Below, piece by piece: positions 36,512 to 45,694 of a stretch of DNA of 64,000 nucleotides. A model generated the notes under the pieces. That model was not told the DNA's origin and searched no databases. It was given only the letters and a program-made list of their open reading frames with translations. Origin of the DNA: Caballeronia terrestris (lineage in GTDB: Bacteria > Pseudomonadota > Gammaproteobacteria > Burkholderiales > Burkholderiaceae); NCBI RefSeq assembly GCF_001544515.1, contig NZ_FCOL02000014.1, forward strand, positions 87,417 through 151,416. Direction: 5' to 3'. Position numbers and translations under genes: made by a program. Position 1 is the first letter of the stretch; each line of letters opens with the position of its first letter.

Positions 36512-37468
36512 ATGAAAGCACACGCGCAACGACTCATCGCCGCGCGCCTCGGCCTCGCGCTGCTCACGCTGCTGCTGGTGTCGGCGGTCGTGTTCGCGAT
36601 CACCGGCCTGCTTCCGGGCGACGCCGCGCAACAGGCGCTCGGCCAGGCGGCCACGCCCGAGGCCGTCGCGGCGCTGCGCCACCAGTTCGGGCTCGACCAG
36701 CCCGCGCTGCAACGCTACTTCCAGTGGCTCGTTCATATCGTGAGCGGTAATTTCGGCACGTCGCTGTCCAACAATCTGCCCGTCAGCGAACTGATCGCCA
36801 CGCGTCTGCCGAATTCTCTCGTGCTCGCCGGGCTGACCGCGCTCGTCTCCGTGCCGATCGCGCTCGTGATCGGCATCTCGTCGGCGATGTTTCGCGGCTC
36901 GCTGCTCGATCGCACGCTGAACGTGCTCACGCTCTCCACCGTCGCCGTGCCCGAGTTCCTGATCGCGACGGTCGCCGTGTTGATCTTCGCCGTGAAGTTG
37001 CGCTGGCTGCCGGCGCTGTCGTATCTGTCGGAGGTGTCGTCGTTCGGCGGGCTGCTGCGCATCTACGCGATGCCCGTGATGACGCTCTGCTGCGTGATCG
37101 TCGCGCAGATGGCGCGCATGACGCGCGCGGCCGTGCTGGATCAGCTGAACGCGTCGTATGTGGAGATGGCGATCCTGAAAGGTGCCTCGCCGATGCGCGT
37201 CGTGCTGCGCCATGTGCTGCCCAATACGATTGGTCCGATTGCCAATGCCGTGGCCTTGAGCCTGTCGTATCTGTTCGGCGGCGTCGTGATTGTCGAATCG
37301 ATTTTCAACTATCCGGGGCTCGCGAGCCTGATGGTCGATGCCGTCACCAACCGCGACATGCCGCTCGTGCAGGGCTGCGTGATGGTGTTCTGCGTGGCGT
37401 ATCTCGCGCTCGTGCTGATCGCCGACCTGTGCCAAATCGTCTCCAACCCGAGGCTGCGTCAACGATGA
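36512..37468 (+). CDS. ABC transporter permease (DppB-type)
   Basis: The protein has 318 residues with six membrane helices. The EAA loop is visible (AILKGASPMRVVLRHVLPN) and the N-terminal pattern (FGLDQPALQRYFQWL) is that of dipeptide permease B. A GGAGG site precedes the ATG. It forms the membrane channel with the next gene product. Confidence 0.92.
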   Translation: MKAHAQRLIAARLGLALLTLLLVSAVVFAITGLLPGDAAQQALGQAATPEAVAALRHQFGLDQPALQRYFQWLVHIVSGNFGTSLSNNLPVSELIATRLPNSLVLAGLTALVSVPIALVIGISSAMFRGSLLDRTLNVLTLSTVAVPEFLIATVAVLIFAVKLRWLPALSYLSEVSSFGGLLRIYAMPVMTLCCVIVAQMARMTRAAVLDQLNASYVEMAILKGASPMRVVLRHVLPNTIGPIANAVALSLSYLFGGVVIVESIFNYPGLASLMVDAVTNRDMPLVQGCVMVFCVAYLALVLIADLCQIVSNPRLRQR

Positions 37469-38424
37469 ACCGACCCGCCACACCCCATGCCTCCACCGTG
37501 CTATACGCCGTGTCCGATAACGACGCGCAGCACGTCTCGCCCGCGCTGCAAGAGCCGCTACCCGAAATCCCGCCGGTCGAGAAACGCGGCCTCCTGAAGC
37601 GCCTCGTTCACCGCTTTTCGGTGCTCGGCCTGATCGGGCTGGTTATCGTCGTGTTCTGGCTCGTCGTCGCGTTCATCGGACCTTTGGTCGCGCCGTACAA
37701 AGGCGGCGCGCTGACTTCGATCGACATCTTCGGCTCGTACAGCTCGGCGTATCCGCTCGGCACCGACTACCTCGGCCGCGACATGCTGAGCCGCATTCTC
37801 TACGGCACGCGCTACACGGTCGGGCTCGCGCTCGCGGCGGCCGTGCTCGCGAGTTGCATCGGCACGTTCTTCGGGCTGCTCGCGGCGGTGTCGGGCCGCT
37901 GGGTCGACGAGATCCTGAGCCGTCTCTTCGACGCGCTCATCTCGATCCCGAGCAAGGTACTCGCGCTCGTGGTGATCGCGGCGTTCGGTTCGTCGATCAC
38001 GATGCTCACGGCGGTCGCCGCGCTCGCCTACATTCCCGGCGCGTTCCGCATCTCGCGCTCGCTCGCCGTCAACCTGATGACGCTCGAATACGTGCAGGTG
38101 GCGCGGGCGCGCGGCGAGGGGTTGTTCTACATCGCGCGCGTCGAAGTGCTGCCGAACATGATCCATCCGATGCTCGCCGACTTCGGCCTGCGCTTCGTCT
38201 TCATCGTGCTGCTGCTGAGCGGCCTGTCGTTCCTCGGCCTGGGCGTGCAGCCGCCGAACGCGGACTGGGGCTCGCTCGTGCGCGAGAACATCGGCGGATT
38301 GTCCGAAGGCGCGCCCGCCGTGCTGATGCCGGCTGTCGCCATCGCCACGCTGACCATCGGCGTGAACCTCTTGATCGACAACCTGCGTCGCCGTGGCGGC
38401 CGTGGGCAGGGAGCCGCGCAATGA
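37465..38424 (+). CDS. ABC transporter permease (DppC-type)
   Basis: The protein has 319 residues. It has GTDYLGRDMLSRILYGTR, the hallmark of DppC, and the EAA loop VARARGEGLFYIARVEVLPN. It overlaps the DppB-type gene by 4 bases (ATGA). The N-terminal 50 residues before the first helix are longer than usual. Confidence 0.92.
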   Translation: MNRPATPHASTVLYAVSDNDAQHVSPALQEPLPEIPPVEKRGLLKRLVHRFSVLGLIGLVIVVFWLVVAFIGPLVAPYKGGALTSIDIFGSYSSAYPLGTDYLGRDMLSRILYGTRYTVGLALAAAVLASCIGTFFGLLAAVSGRWVDEILSRLFDALISIPSKVLALVVIAAFGSSITMLTAVAALAYIPGAFRISRSLAVNLMTLEYVQVARARGEGLFYIARVEVLPNMIHPMLADFGLRFVFIVLLLSGLSFLGLGVQPPNADWGSLVRENIGGLSEGAPAVLMPAVAIATLTIGVNLLIDNLRRRGGRGQGAAQ

Positions 38425-40250
38425 ATATGATCGAAGTGAAGGGCCTGCGCGTGGTCGCGGGCGCCGCGCCCGATCCGGTGATCGAAATCGTGAAGGGCGT
38501 CGATTTCTCGGTGAAGAAGGGCGAAGTGCTGGCGCTGATCGGCGAGTCGGGTTCGGGCAAGACGACGATCGCGCTCTCGCTCCTCGGCCACGCGCGCTCG
38601 GGATGCTCGATCGCGGGCGGCTCGGTGCGGATCGGCGACGTGGACGTGCTCGCGCTCGATCAGCGCGGACGCCGCGCGTTGCGTGCGCGCACCGTCGCTT
38701 ACGTGGCGCAGAGCGCGTCGGCCGGTTTCAATCCGGCGCGCACGATCATGGACCAGGTGACCGAGCCTGCGCTCCTGCACAAGCTGATGACGCCCGCCGC
38801 CGCGCGCGAGAAAGCGATTGCGCTGTTCCGCTCGCTCGCGTTGCCCGCGCCGGAGACGATCGGCGCGCGCTATCCGCACCAGGTGTCAGGCGGGCAGTTG
38901 CAGCGCCTGATGGCGGCGATGGCGCTGATTACGGACCCGGCCGTCGTTGTGTTCGACGAGCCGACGACCGCGCTCGACGTCACCACGCAGATCGAAGTGC
39001 TGGCCGCGTTCAAGAAGGTGATCCGCGAATTGGGCACGACGGCGGTGTACGTGTCGCACGATCTCGCGGTGGTCGCGCAGATGGCGGACCGCATCGTCGT
39101 GTTGAACGGCGGGACGGTGCGCGAGAACGGCGCGACGGCGCAGGTGCTCGATGCGCCCGTCGATGCGTACACGCAGCAATTGCTCGCCGCGACGCGCCGT
39201 CCGGAGCCGGAACTCGCGCCGGTGAAGCAGGACGCGGTGCCGCCACTCCTCGAAATCCGCGGGCTGAGCGCGGGCTATGGACGCATCGATCGCAACGGCG
39301 TGCCCGCCGTGCGCGTGCTCGACGACGTGAGCCTGCGCATCCCGCGCGGCAGTACGCTCGGCGTGATCGGCGAATCGGGTTCGGGCAAGACGACGCTTGC
39401 GCGCGTGGTGGCGGGTCTGGTCGATCGGGCGCGCGGCGAGGTGCTGCTCGACGGCAAGCCGCTGCCGGCGCAGTTGAGCAAGCGCACGCTCGATCAATAC
39501 CGGCGCATCCAGATCGTCTTCCAGAACGCCGATACGGCGCTGAACCCGAGCCGCACGATCGCCGACATTCTCGCGCGGCCGATGAATTTCTATCACGGGC
39601 TGTCCGGCGCCGCCGCGCAAAAGCGCATGCTCGAACTGCTCGATCTCGTGAAGCTGCCCGCGTCGATTGCGAAGCGCCAGCCGGGCGGGTTGTCGGGCGG
39701 CCAGAAGCAGCGCGTGAATCTCGCGCGCGCCCTCGCCGCCGATCCCGCGCTCATTCTTTGCGACGAAGTGACCTCCGCTCTCGATACGGTCGTCGGCGCG
39801 GCGATCCTCGAATTGCTCGCGGAACTGCGGCGCGAGCTGGGCGTGTCTTACATGTTCATCAGCCACGATATTTCGACCGTGCGCGCGATCTGCGACGAAG
39901 TGATCGTGCTGTACGCGGGACAGCGCGTCGAAGCGGGCCAGCGCGACGTGCTTGCCGCGCCGCCGTATCACCCGTACACGGGCCTGCTCGTCGATTCGGT
40001 GCCCGCGTTGCAGCCGGGCTGGCTCGACGCGCGCCGCCTCATCGCGAGCACGGCGCTCCCGGCGATGGGCGAAAGTCACGACGTCGCCGAGTTGTGCAGC
40101 TTCCGGGCGCGCTGTCCGGTGCGCATCGACGGCCGGTGCAACGTCACGCCGCCGTCGTTGAAGAAGCTGCCTTCGGGCGCCGAGATTCTGTGCCATCACT
40201 CGATCGCGGAGCTGAACCGGATGCAGACCGTCGATACGGTGGCCGCATGA
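38421..40250 (+). CDS. ABC transporter ATPase, DppD-DppF fusion
   Basis: The protein has 609 residues with two complete nucleotide-binding domains: Walker A GESGSGKT near residues 38 and 320, signatures VSGGQLQR and LSGGQKQR, and two Walker B motifs (VVVFDEPT and LILCDEVT). The second Walker B has Glu-Val in place of Glu-Pro. The C-terminus carries the oligopeptide-ATPase Cys cluster (CSFRARCPVR...C). The fusion resembles GsiA. It overlaps the permease by 4 bases and energises import. Confidence 0.93.
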   Translation: MNMIEVKGLRVVAGAAPDPVIEIVKGVDFSVKKGEVLALIGESGSGKTTIALSLLGHARSGCSIAGGSVRIGDVDVLALDQRGRRALRARTVAYVAQSASAGFNPARTIMDQVTEPALLHKLMTPAAAREKAIALFRSLALPAPETIGARYPHQVSGGQLQRLMAAMALITDPAVVVFDEPTTALDVTTQIEVLAAFKKVIRELGTTAVYVSHDLAVVAQMADRIVVLNGGTVRENGATAQVLDAPVDAYTQQLLAATRRPEPELAPVKQDAVPPLLEIRGLSAGYGRIDRNGVPAVRVLDDVSLRIPRGSTLGVIGESGSGKTTLARVVAGLVDRARGEVLLDGKPLPAQLSKRTLDQYRRIQIVFQNADTALNPSRTIADILARPMNFYHGLSGAAAQKRMLELLDLVKLPASIAKRQPGGLSGGQKQRVNLARALAADPALILCDEVTSALDTVVGAAILELLAELRRELGVSYMFISHDISTVRAICDEVIVLYAGQRVEAGQRDVLAAPPYHPYTGLLVDSVPALQPGWLDARRLIASTALPAMGESHDVAELCSFRARCPVRIDGRCNVTPPSLKKLPSGAEILCHHSIAELNRMQTVDTVAA

Positions 40251-40561
40251 GCGGACGTTTCGTACGCGTCGCGGAAAAAGGGCGCAGGACGTTCGCGATC
40301 ACCATCGACGGCGCGCGCGCGGAAGCTGCCGAAGGCGACACGCTGATGGTCGCGTTGTTGACATCGCAGAACGCGTTACGCGATTCCGAATTCGGCGATG
40401 GCCGCCGCGCGGGGTTCTGCCTGATGGGCGCGTGCCAGGACTGCTGGGTCTGGACCGCCGACGGCACGCGCGTGCGCGCCTGCACGACGCTTGTCGTGCC
40501 CGGCATGTCGATCGTGACAAGACTCTCGACGGCCGGGGAGGGCGTATGGCCGCGCGCGTAA
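40247..40561 (+). CDS. small [2Fe-2S] subunit of an opine/amino-acid dehydrogenase (HcnA-like)
   Basis: The protein has 104 residues. A plant-type ferredoxin motif C58-x4-C63-x2-C66 with Cys79 gives a full cluster. It matches the small subunit of the HcnABC/opine-oxidase family. It overlaps the ATPase gene by 4 bases and the next gene by 16, so translation is coupled along the operon. Confidence 0.88.
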   Translation: MSGRFVRVAEKGRRTFAITIDGARAEAAEGDTLMVALLTSQNALRDSEFGDGRRAGFCLMGACQDCWVWTADGTRVRACTTLVVPGMSIVTRLSTAGEGVWPRA

Positions 40562-41979
40562 TCGTGATCGGCGGCGGGCCGGCGGGCGTGCGCGCCGCGC
40601 AGGCGCTGGTCGAGGCGGGGCTGCGGCCGACGGTCATCGATGAAGGACGGCGCGACGGCGGGCAGATCTATCGACGGCAGCCGGAAGGGTTTTCGCGTTC
40701 GTATGAGGCGCTCTATGGCACGGAGGCGGAACGCGCGGCGTCGCTGCATCGCGACTTCGACGCGCTGAAAAGCCGCATCGACTATCTGCCCGAGACGCTC
40801 GTCTGGAACATCGGACCGAAGAGTGTGCATCTCGTGAGCGGCACGCGGTATCGCGAACTGGCTTTCGATGCGCTTATCATTTGCAGCGGCGCGACTGACC
40901 GGCTGATGCCCGTGCCCGGCTGGCATCTGGCGGGAACGTACAGCCTCGGCGGCGCGCAGGTCGCGCTGAAGTCGCAAGGATGCGCGATCGGCGCGCGTAC
41001 GGTGCTGATGGGCACGGGACCGCTGTTGTACCTCGTCGCGGCGCAGTACGTAAAGGCGGGCGCGACGGTCGCGGCGGTGCTCGATACGTCGACTGCGATG
41101 CAGCGTTTGCGCGCGTTGCCGGGATTGCTTGCGATACCGGCGGCGTTGAAGAAGGGCGTCGCGCTGATCGGCGTGTTGAAGAAGGCGCGCGTGCCGATTC
41201 ATCGTGGCGTGACGCCTTCGCAAATCATGGGCTCGGCGGAGAACGGCGTGACGGGCGTTCAGGTCGGGCTGGCTAGCGGCACGAAGCTCGAAGTCGCGTG
41301 CGATGCCGTCGCGCTCGGCTATCACTTGCGCCCCGAGACGCAGCTCGCTGATCTCGCCGGCTGCGAATTCCGCTTCGACGATGCCGCGCAGCAATGGCTC
41401 CCACATATCGACGAAGACGGCCGCAGCACGGTGAAGGGTGTCTATCTGGCAGGCGACGGCGCGCGCGTGCGCGGCGCCGACGCCGCCGAGCGCTCGGGCC
41501 GGCTCGCGGCGCTGGCAGCACTGAATGACGCAGGTGTGAAAACCGAAGGCGCGGAAGGCTTGCGCGCCGAACTCGCGCGCTTAACACGCTTCGCCGCAGG
41601 TTTGCGCGCGGCGTTTCCGTGGCCCGCGCGTTTTGCTTCCGCGTTGCCGGATGAAACGATCGTCTGCCGATGCGAAGCGATTACGGCGGGTGAACTGCGA
41701 CGCGTCGTGCGCGAAACCGGTGCGCAAGAAGCCAACCGCGCGAAGGCATTTTCACGCGTCGGCATGGGGCGCTGTCAGGGGCGATTCTGCGCGCATGCAG
41801 GCGCCGAAGTGATCGCGGCGGAAGCGCGCGTGCCGTTGTCATCGGTCGGACGATTGCGCGGACAGGCGCCGGTCAAGCCTTTGCCGATGGCGCTGGAAAA
41901 CGAGTGCAATGCTGCTGGATGCGACGAAAGCAAGGGGTTGAAGCCCGAACTCTCGTCGACAGTGGAGGACGCGCAATGA
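40546..41979 (+). CDS. FAD/NAD-binding subunit of an opine/amino-acid dehydrogenase (HcnB/OoxA-like)
   Basis: The protein has 477 residues. It has an N-terminal dinucleotide motif VIGGGPAGVRAA, a second region around LMGTGPLLYLVAA, and near the C-terminus a BFD-like [2Fe-2S] domain with CRC and CQGRFC. This is the alpha subunit layout of HcnB, OoxA and NoxA. It passes electrons from the catalytic subunit to the small subunit and on to the respiratory chain. Confidence 0.88.
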   Translation: MAARVIVIGGGPAGVRAAQALVEAGLRPTVIDEGRRDGGQIYRRQPEGFSRSYEALYGTEAERAASLHRDFDALKSRIDYLPETLVWNIGPKSVHLVSGTRYRELAFDALIICSGATDRLMPVPGWHLAGTYSLGGAQVALKSQGCAIGARTVLMGTGPLLYLVAAQYVKAGATVAAVLDTSTAMQRLRALPGLLAIPAALKKGVALIGVLKKARVPIHRGVTPSQIMGSAENGVTGVQVGLASGTKLEVACDAVALGYHLRPETQLADLAGCEFRFDDAAQQWLPHIDEDGRSTVKGVYLAGDGARVRGADAAERSGRLAALAALNDAGVKTEGAEGLRAELARLTRFAAGLRAAFPWPARFASALPDETIVCRCEAITAGELRRVVRETGAQEANRAKAFSRVGMGRCQGRFCAHAGAEVIAAEARVPLSSVGRLRGQAPVKPLPMALENECNAAGCDESKGLKPELSSTVEDAQ

Positions 41980-43127
41980 GCGAACAAGCCGATGTGATCG
42001 TAATCGGCGGCGGCATCATGGGCACGTCGACGGCGTTCTTCCTGCGGCGTCGCAAGCGTTCGGTGATCCTGCTCGAACGCGGCCTCACGGGCCAGCAGGC
42101 GAGCGGCGTCAACTTCGGCGGCATCCGCCGGCAAGGGCGCGCATTGCCGCAACTCGCGATGGCGAACCGCGCACTCGAAACGTGGCGCCGTTCGAAGGAA
42201 CTGCTGCACGAGGACGTCGAGTTTCTGGCCTCGGGCCACACGCGCGTCTGCTATCACGAACACGACGCCGAGTATTTCGACCGCTACGCCGCGGACGCCC
42301 GCGCCTACGGCCTCGACCTCGAAGTCCTGCACGGCGCGGCGATGTTCGAGCGCTTTCCTTTCCTCGGACGCGAGGTGCTCGCCGCCTCGATCTCGCCGTT
42401 CGACGGCCACGCGAACCCGCGTCTCGCTTCGCCCGCGTTCGCGCGCGCGGCGGCGCGGCTGGGCGCGCGGATCGTCGAGAACACGGAGATCGTGCGTGTC
42501 GAGAAGGACGGCGACGGCTTTCGCGTCGAGAGCGCGGCGGGCGACGTGTATCGCGCGGCGCAGCTCGTGATCTGCGCGGGCGCGTGGGCGAGCGCGCTCA
42601 CGCAGCAGTTCGGCGAGCCGGTGCCGCTCGAAGCGCGCGGCCCGCAGATGGCCGTGACGGAGCCGGTGCCGTATGTGTTCAAGTCGTCGATGGGCGTGTA
42701 CACGTCGGTCAAGGAGGAGAGCGTGTACTTCCGCCAGATTCCGCGCGGCAACATCATCCTCGGCGGTGGCCCGGCCGGTCCCGCCGATGCCGTCACGCGC
42801 CGCGCGTCGGTTTTGCCGCGACATACGGTCGGCCAGATCGCGCAGTTCCGGCGGCTCGTGCCGTCGCTCGCGCCGCTCAACGTGATTCGCGTGTGGAGCG
42901 GTGTCGAGAGCTATCTGCCGGATTCGGAACCGGTGATCGGCCCAAGCTCGAAAGTCGATGGCTTGTTCTACGCGTTCGGTTTCAGCGGCTCGGGATTCCA
43001 GATCGGACCGGGCGTCGGTGAGACGCTCGCCGAACTCGCCGATACCGGCGGCACGCCGATCCCGCTCGACCCGTTCTCCATCAGGCGCTTCGCCGTCGCG
43101 CCGCAGACTCCGGTGCTCTCGACATGA
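41976..43127 (+). CDS. catalytic flavin subunit of an opine/amino-acid dehydrogenase (HcnC/OoxB-like)
   Basis: The protein has 383 residues of the DAO fold: VIGGGIMGTSTAFFL, then GVNFGGIRRQGR, VIRVWSGVESYLPDSEPVIG and GFSGSGFQIGPG. It would oxidise the C-N bond of an opine, D-amino acid or glycine. It overlaps the upstream subunit by 4 bases. The neighbouring peptide/opine-type ABC transporter favours an opine or secondary-amine substrate rather than cyanide production. Confidence 0.88.
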   Translation: MSEQADVIVIGGGIMGTSTAFFLRRRKRSVILLERGLTGQQASGVNFGGIRRQGRALPQLAMANRALETWRRSKELLHEDVEFLASGHTRVCYHEHDAEYFDRYAADARAYGLDLEVLHGAAMFERFPFLGREVLAASISPFDGHANPRLASPAFARAAARLGARIVENTEIVRVEKDGDGFRVESAAGDVYRAAQLVICAGAWASALTQQFGEPVPLEARGPQMAVTEPVPYVFKSSMGVYTSVKEESVYFRQIPRGNIILGGGPAGPADAVTRRASVLPRHTVGQIAQFRRLVPSLAPLNVIRVWSGVESYLPDSEPVIGPSSKVDGLFYAFGFSGSGFQIGPGVGETLAELADTGGTPIPLDPFSIRRFAVAPQTPVLST

Positions 43128-43471
43128 TGCCCGCGAAATCACCGGCCGCGCTGGACGACGCGCTCGCGTTCATCGAAGCGCATTTCGACGAGCCCGTGCG
43201 ACTCGCGCAACTCGCCGAGCTTTCGGCGCTGTCCGTCTCGCGCTTTGCGACGGTGTTCCGGCAGCAGGTGGGGTTGTCGCCTTACCGGTATCTGTGCGGC
43301 GTGCGCATCCGGCGCGCGCAGACGCTCCTGCTCGCGGGCGTGCCGGGATCGGTCGTCGCGGCGGAAGTCGGTTTCTTCGACCAGAGCCATTTCGCGCGGC
43401 ATTTCAAGCGCTTTTGCGGGATGACCCCGAGTTCGTTTTTGCAAAGCGCGCGATCGGTGAAGGCCGGCTGA
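43124..43471 (+). CDS. stand-alone AraC-family DNA-binding protein
   Basis: The protein has 115 residues and consists almost only of the double helix-turn-helix (LAQLAELSALSVSRFATVFRQ... and VAAEVGFFDQSHFARHFKRF). There is no effector domain, unlike most AraC regulators of about 300 residues. Its ATG overlaps the stop of the catalytic subunit by 4 bases, so it is made with the operon and may feed back on it. Confidence 0.85.
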   Translation: MMPAKSPAALDDALAFIEAHFDEPVRLAQLAELSALSVSRFATVFRQQVGLSPYRYLCGVRIRRAQTLLLAGVPGSVVAAEVGFFDQSHFARHFKRFCGMTPSSFLQSARSVKAG

Positions 43472-43476
43472 AACGC

Positions 43477-44448
43477 TCACCCCAACACCAGCCCCGCTTC
43501 CCCAAGCGCATCGCGCAACCCGAGCGCCGGATACGCCCGATCCACCGTACGCATATCCGCGCGCGTTTCTTCGATGATCCAGTCGCGCACATCGGCGACG
43601 ATCGGCCTTAGCGGCCGGTTCTCCGGCCACACTAGGCAGCAGCGCCGGTTCGTCACCACGATCTCCTCTTCCGCGGCTACGAGCGCCCGCTCCGACAGCC
43701 AGTGCGACACCACGTTCAGCCACCCGAGCGCGATGCCCTGCCCGAGCAGCGCCGCCTGCACGACGATCGCGTAATCGTTGAAGCTCAGCATGCTCGCGGC
43801 ATGCCTTCCGTGCGCCGCGAAAGCGGAAAAGCGGTCGTGCCAGCCGCGCTCGCCATCGTCCATCACGATCACGGTGTCGCCGTGTTCGCGGGCCGCCTCC
43901 GTGCCCGCCGTCTCGTGATAGCGCTGATTACACACGGGTAGCAGCGTTTCGGGCATCACGAGCACGCTGTTCTCGCCGATTTCGTCCTCGCGCATGAAGC
44001 GCATGCCGAGATCGACGTCGACGAGCGGCCCGCCGATGCGCCCCGAAATCAACTGAAACCGCAAATCGACAGTCGGAAACGCGCCGTTCAGCCGGCTCAT
44101 GCGTGGCATCAGCCAGTGCGTCGTGAACGCCGTCGAAACCGAGAGCGTCACCGACTCGACGCCCGTCGCACGCGCCTCGATCTCGCGGATCGCGCCTTCG
44201 ATACCGTTGAACCCCTCCGAAATCTTGCGATAAAGAATTTTCCCGTTCTCCGTCAATTCGATGCCGCCCCTCACCCGTTCGAACAATTGCACGCCGAGGT
44301 GGTCTTCCATGCGTGCGAGCATGCGGCTCACGGCGGGCTGGCTGACATACAGTTCCTGTGCGGCGCGCGTGAAGTTGCCGCAGCGCGCGGCGGCTTCGAA
44401 CACGAACAGCGCATTGGCGCTCGGCAGTTTCTTTCTGAGATTGGGCAT
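43477..44448 (-). CDS. LysR-family regulator (GcvA-like)
   Basis: The protein has 323 residues. The HTH (FTRAAQELYVSQPAVSRML) and the SVSTAFTTHWLMPRM effector start are typical of the GcvA group. It converges on the AraC gene with a 5-base gap and diverges from the polyamine-type ABC operon at 44550, which it probably regulates. The intergenic region contains a perfect GCCGCC-N8-GGCGGC palindrome. Confidence 0.88.
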   Translation of the reverse strand: MPNLRKKLPSANALFVFEAAARCGNFTRAAQELYVSQPAVSRMLARMEDHLGVQLFERVRGGIELTENGKILYRKISEGFNGIEGAIREIEARATGVESVTLSVSTAFTTHWLMPRMSRLNGAFPTVDLRFQLISGRIGGPLVDVDLGMRFMREDEIGENSVLVMPETLLPVCNQRYHETAGTEAAREHGDTVIVMDDGERGWHDRFSAFAAHGRHAASMLSFNDYAIVVQAALLGQGIALGWLNVVSHWLSERALVAAEEEIVVTNRRCCLVWPENRPLRPIVADVRDWIIEETRADMRTVDRAYPALGLRDALGEAGLVLG

Positions 44449-44485
44449 GACCTGATGTTATGCCTGATCCAACAATTTGGGAATT

Positions 44486-44505
44486 GCCGCCAAAAACATG
44501 GCGGC
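44486..44505 (+). promoter_or_regulatory. inverted repeat in the LysR/ABC divergent region
   Basis: GCCGCC-AAAAACAT-GGCGGC has perfect 6-bp arms and lies immediately before a TATATT (-10-like, 44507-44512) for the rightward operon. A direct repeat of CCTGAT (44451 and 44463) lies closer to the LysR gene. It is a candidate regulator site; which protein binds is not known. Confidence 0.45.
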
Positions 44506-44549
44506 CTATATTTTCTCCAACGCAAGCCTTACCAGCGAGACAAAACGCA

Positions 44550-45626
44550 ATGGACGCACGAGCGAAAACAGGAGTTTCGATCCGATCGGCAGCGAAGCGC
44601 TACGGCCCCGTAGTCGCCCTCGACGACGTATCGCTCGAAATCGAGCCGGGCGAGTTCGTGTCGCTCCTCGGGCCGTCCGGATCGGGCAAGACGACGCTGC
44701 TCGGGATTCTCGGCGGCTTCGTGCAGCCGAGTTCGGGTGCGGTGTGGGTCGGCGATCGCGACATTACATTTGCGCCGCCGCACAAGCGCGACATCGGCAT
44801 CGTGTTTCAGAACTACGCGCTCTTTCCGCACATGAGCGTCGGCGAGAACGTCGCGTTTCCGCTGCGCGCGCGGCGTCAGCCGAAATCGACATGGGCGAAG
44901 AAAGTCGCCGATGCGCTCGCGATGGTCGAACTCTCGGGTTATGAGCATCGCGGCATCGGCCAGTTGTCGGGCGGCCAGCGGCAGCGCGTGGCGCTCGCCC
45001 GCGCGATGGTCTTCGAGCCGCAACTGATCCTGATGGACGAGCCGCTCTCCGCGCTCGACAAGCAATTGCGGGAAACGATGCAGATCGAATTGCGAAGGCT
45101 GCATCGCAAGCTCGGCGCGACCATCGTCTACGTGACGCACGACCAGCGCGAGGCGCTCACGATGAGCGACCGCGTCGCCGTGCTGAAGAACGGCCGCCTC
45201 GTGCAGATCGACACGCCGGAGCGCTTATATGACCGGCCGTGCGACGCGTTCGTCGCGAGCTTCATCGGCGAGGCGACGCTGCTCGACGTAACGCGTGCCG
45301 GCGACGACGCCGTGCGTCTCGGCGACACGCTTCTGCGCACGGCGCACCCGCTGCCGCGCGGCGACAAGCTGCTGCTCGCGGTGCAGACCGAGAAGCTCGT
45401 GATAGACAGCGGCGATGCGCGCGACGGCATGAACCGGCTGTCGTGCCGCGTGACGGAGGTGCTGTACCAGGGCGAGAGTCTGCGCGTGTTCGCCGCGCTC
45501 GCCGACGGCACCGCGATCAGCCTGCGCCAGCCCGGCAGCCACGATGCGCGACGGCGCATTCCGCAACCGGGCGCGCAGATGAGCGTCGCGCTCGATCCGC
45601 AGGACACGATCGTCGTGCCCGCCTGA
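44550..45626 (+). CDS. ABC transporter ATPase (PotA-like, spermidine/putrescine type)
   Basis: The protein has 358 residues. It has Walker A GPSGSGKTT, signature LSGGQRQR, Walker B LILMDEPLSALD and a C-terminal TOBE-like domain (after about 240) of the PotA/FbpC group. It energises the permeases encoded at 47723-49422. Two enzyme genes lie between it and those permeases, an unusual order. Confidence 0.9.
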   Translation: MDARAKTGVSIRSAAKRYGPVVALDDVSLEIEPGEFVSLLGPSGSGKTTLLGILGGFVQPSSGAVWVGDRDITFAPPHKRDIGIVFQNYALFPHMSVGENVAFPLRARRQPKSTWAKKVADALAMVELSGYEHRGIGQLSGGQRQRVALARAMVFEPQLILMDEPLSALDKQLRETMQIELRRLHRKLGATIVYVTHDQREALTMSDRVAVLKNGRLVQIDTPERLYDRPCDAFVASFIGEATLLDVTRAGDDAVRLGDTLLRTAHPLPRGDKLLLAVQTEKLVIDSGDARDGMNRLSCRVTEVLYQGESLRVFAALADGTAISLRQPGSHDARRRIPQPGAQMSVALDPQDTIVVPA

Positions 45627-45637
45627 ATTTTTCCGCT

Positions 45638-45651
45638 GCCCGCGCGCGGGC
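45638..45651 (+). other. short palindromic hairpin between ATPase and HAD genes
   Basis: GCCCG-CGCG-CGGGC is followed by GTTCTTTCT. It could weakly attenuate or stabilise the transcript after the ATPase gene. Confidence 0.35.
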
Positions 45652-45694
45652 GTTCTTTCTCCCGATTCAAAGCAAACTGTACAAGGATGATTTC

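Noticed and set aside
34753..36654. 633-codon minus-strand frame opposite the binding-protein gene
   Set aside because: Low-complexity Arg/His/Ala composition and complete overlap with a clear family 5 binding protein.
40247..43127. Call as a hydrogen cyanide synthase (hcnABC)
   Set aside because: The subunit layout fits, but the transporter context and family overlap with opine oxidases make that name unsafe.
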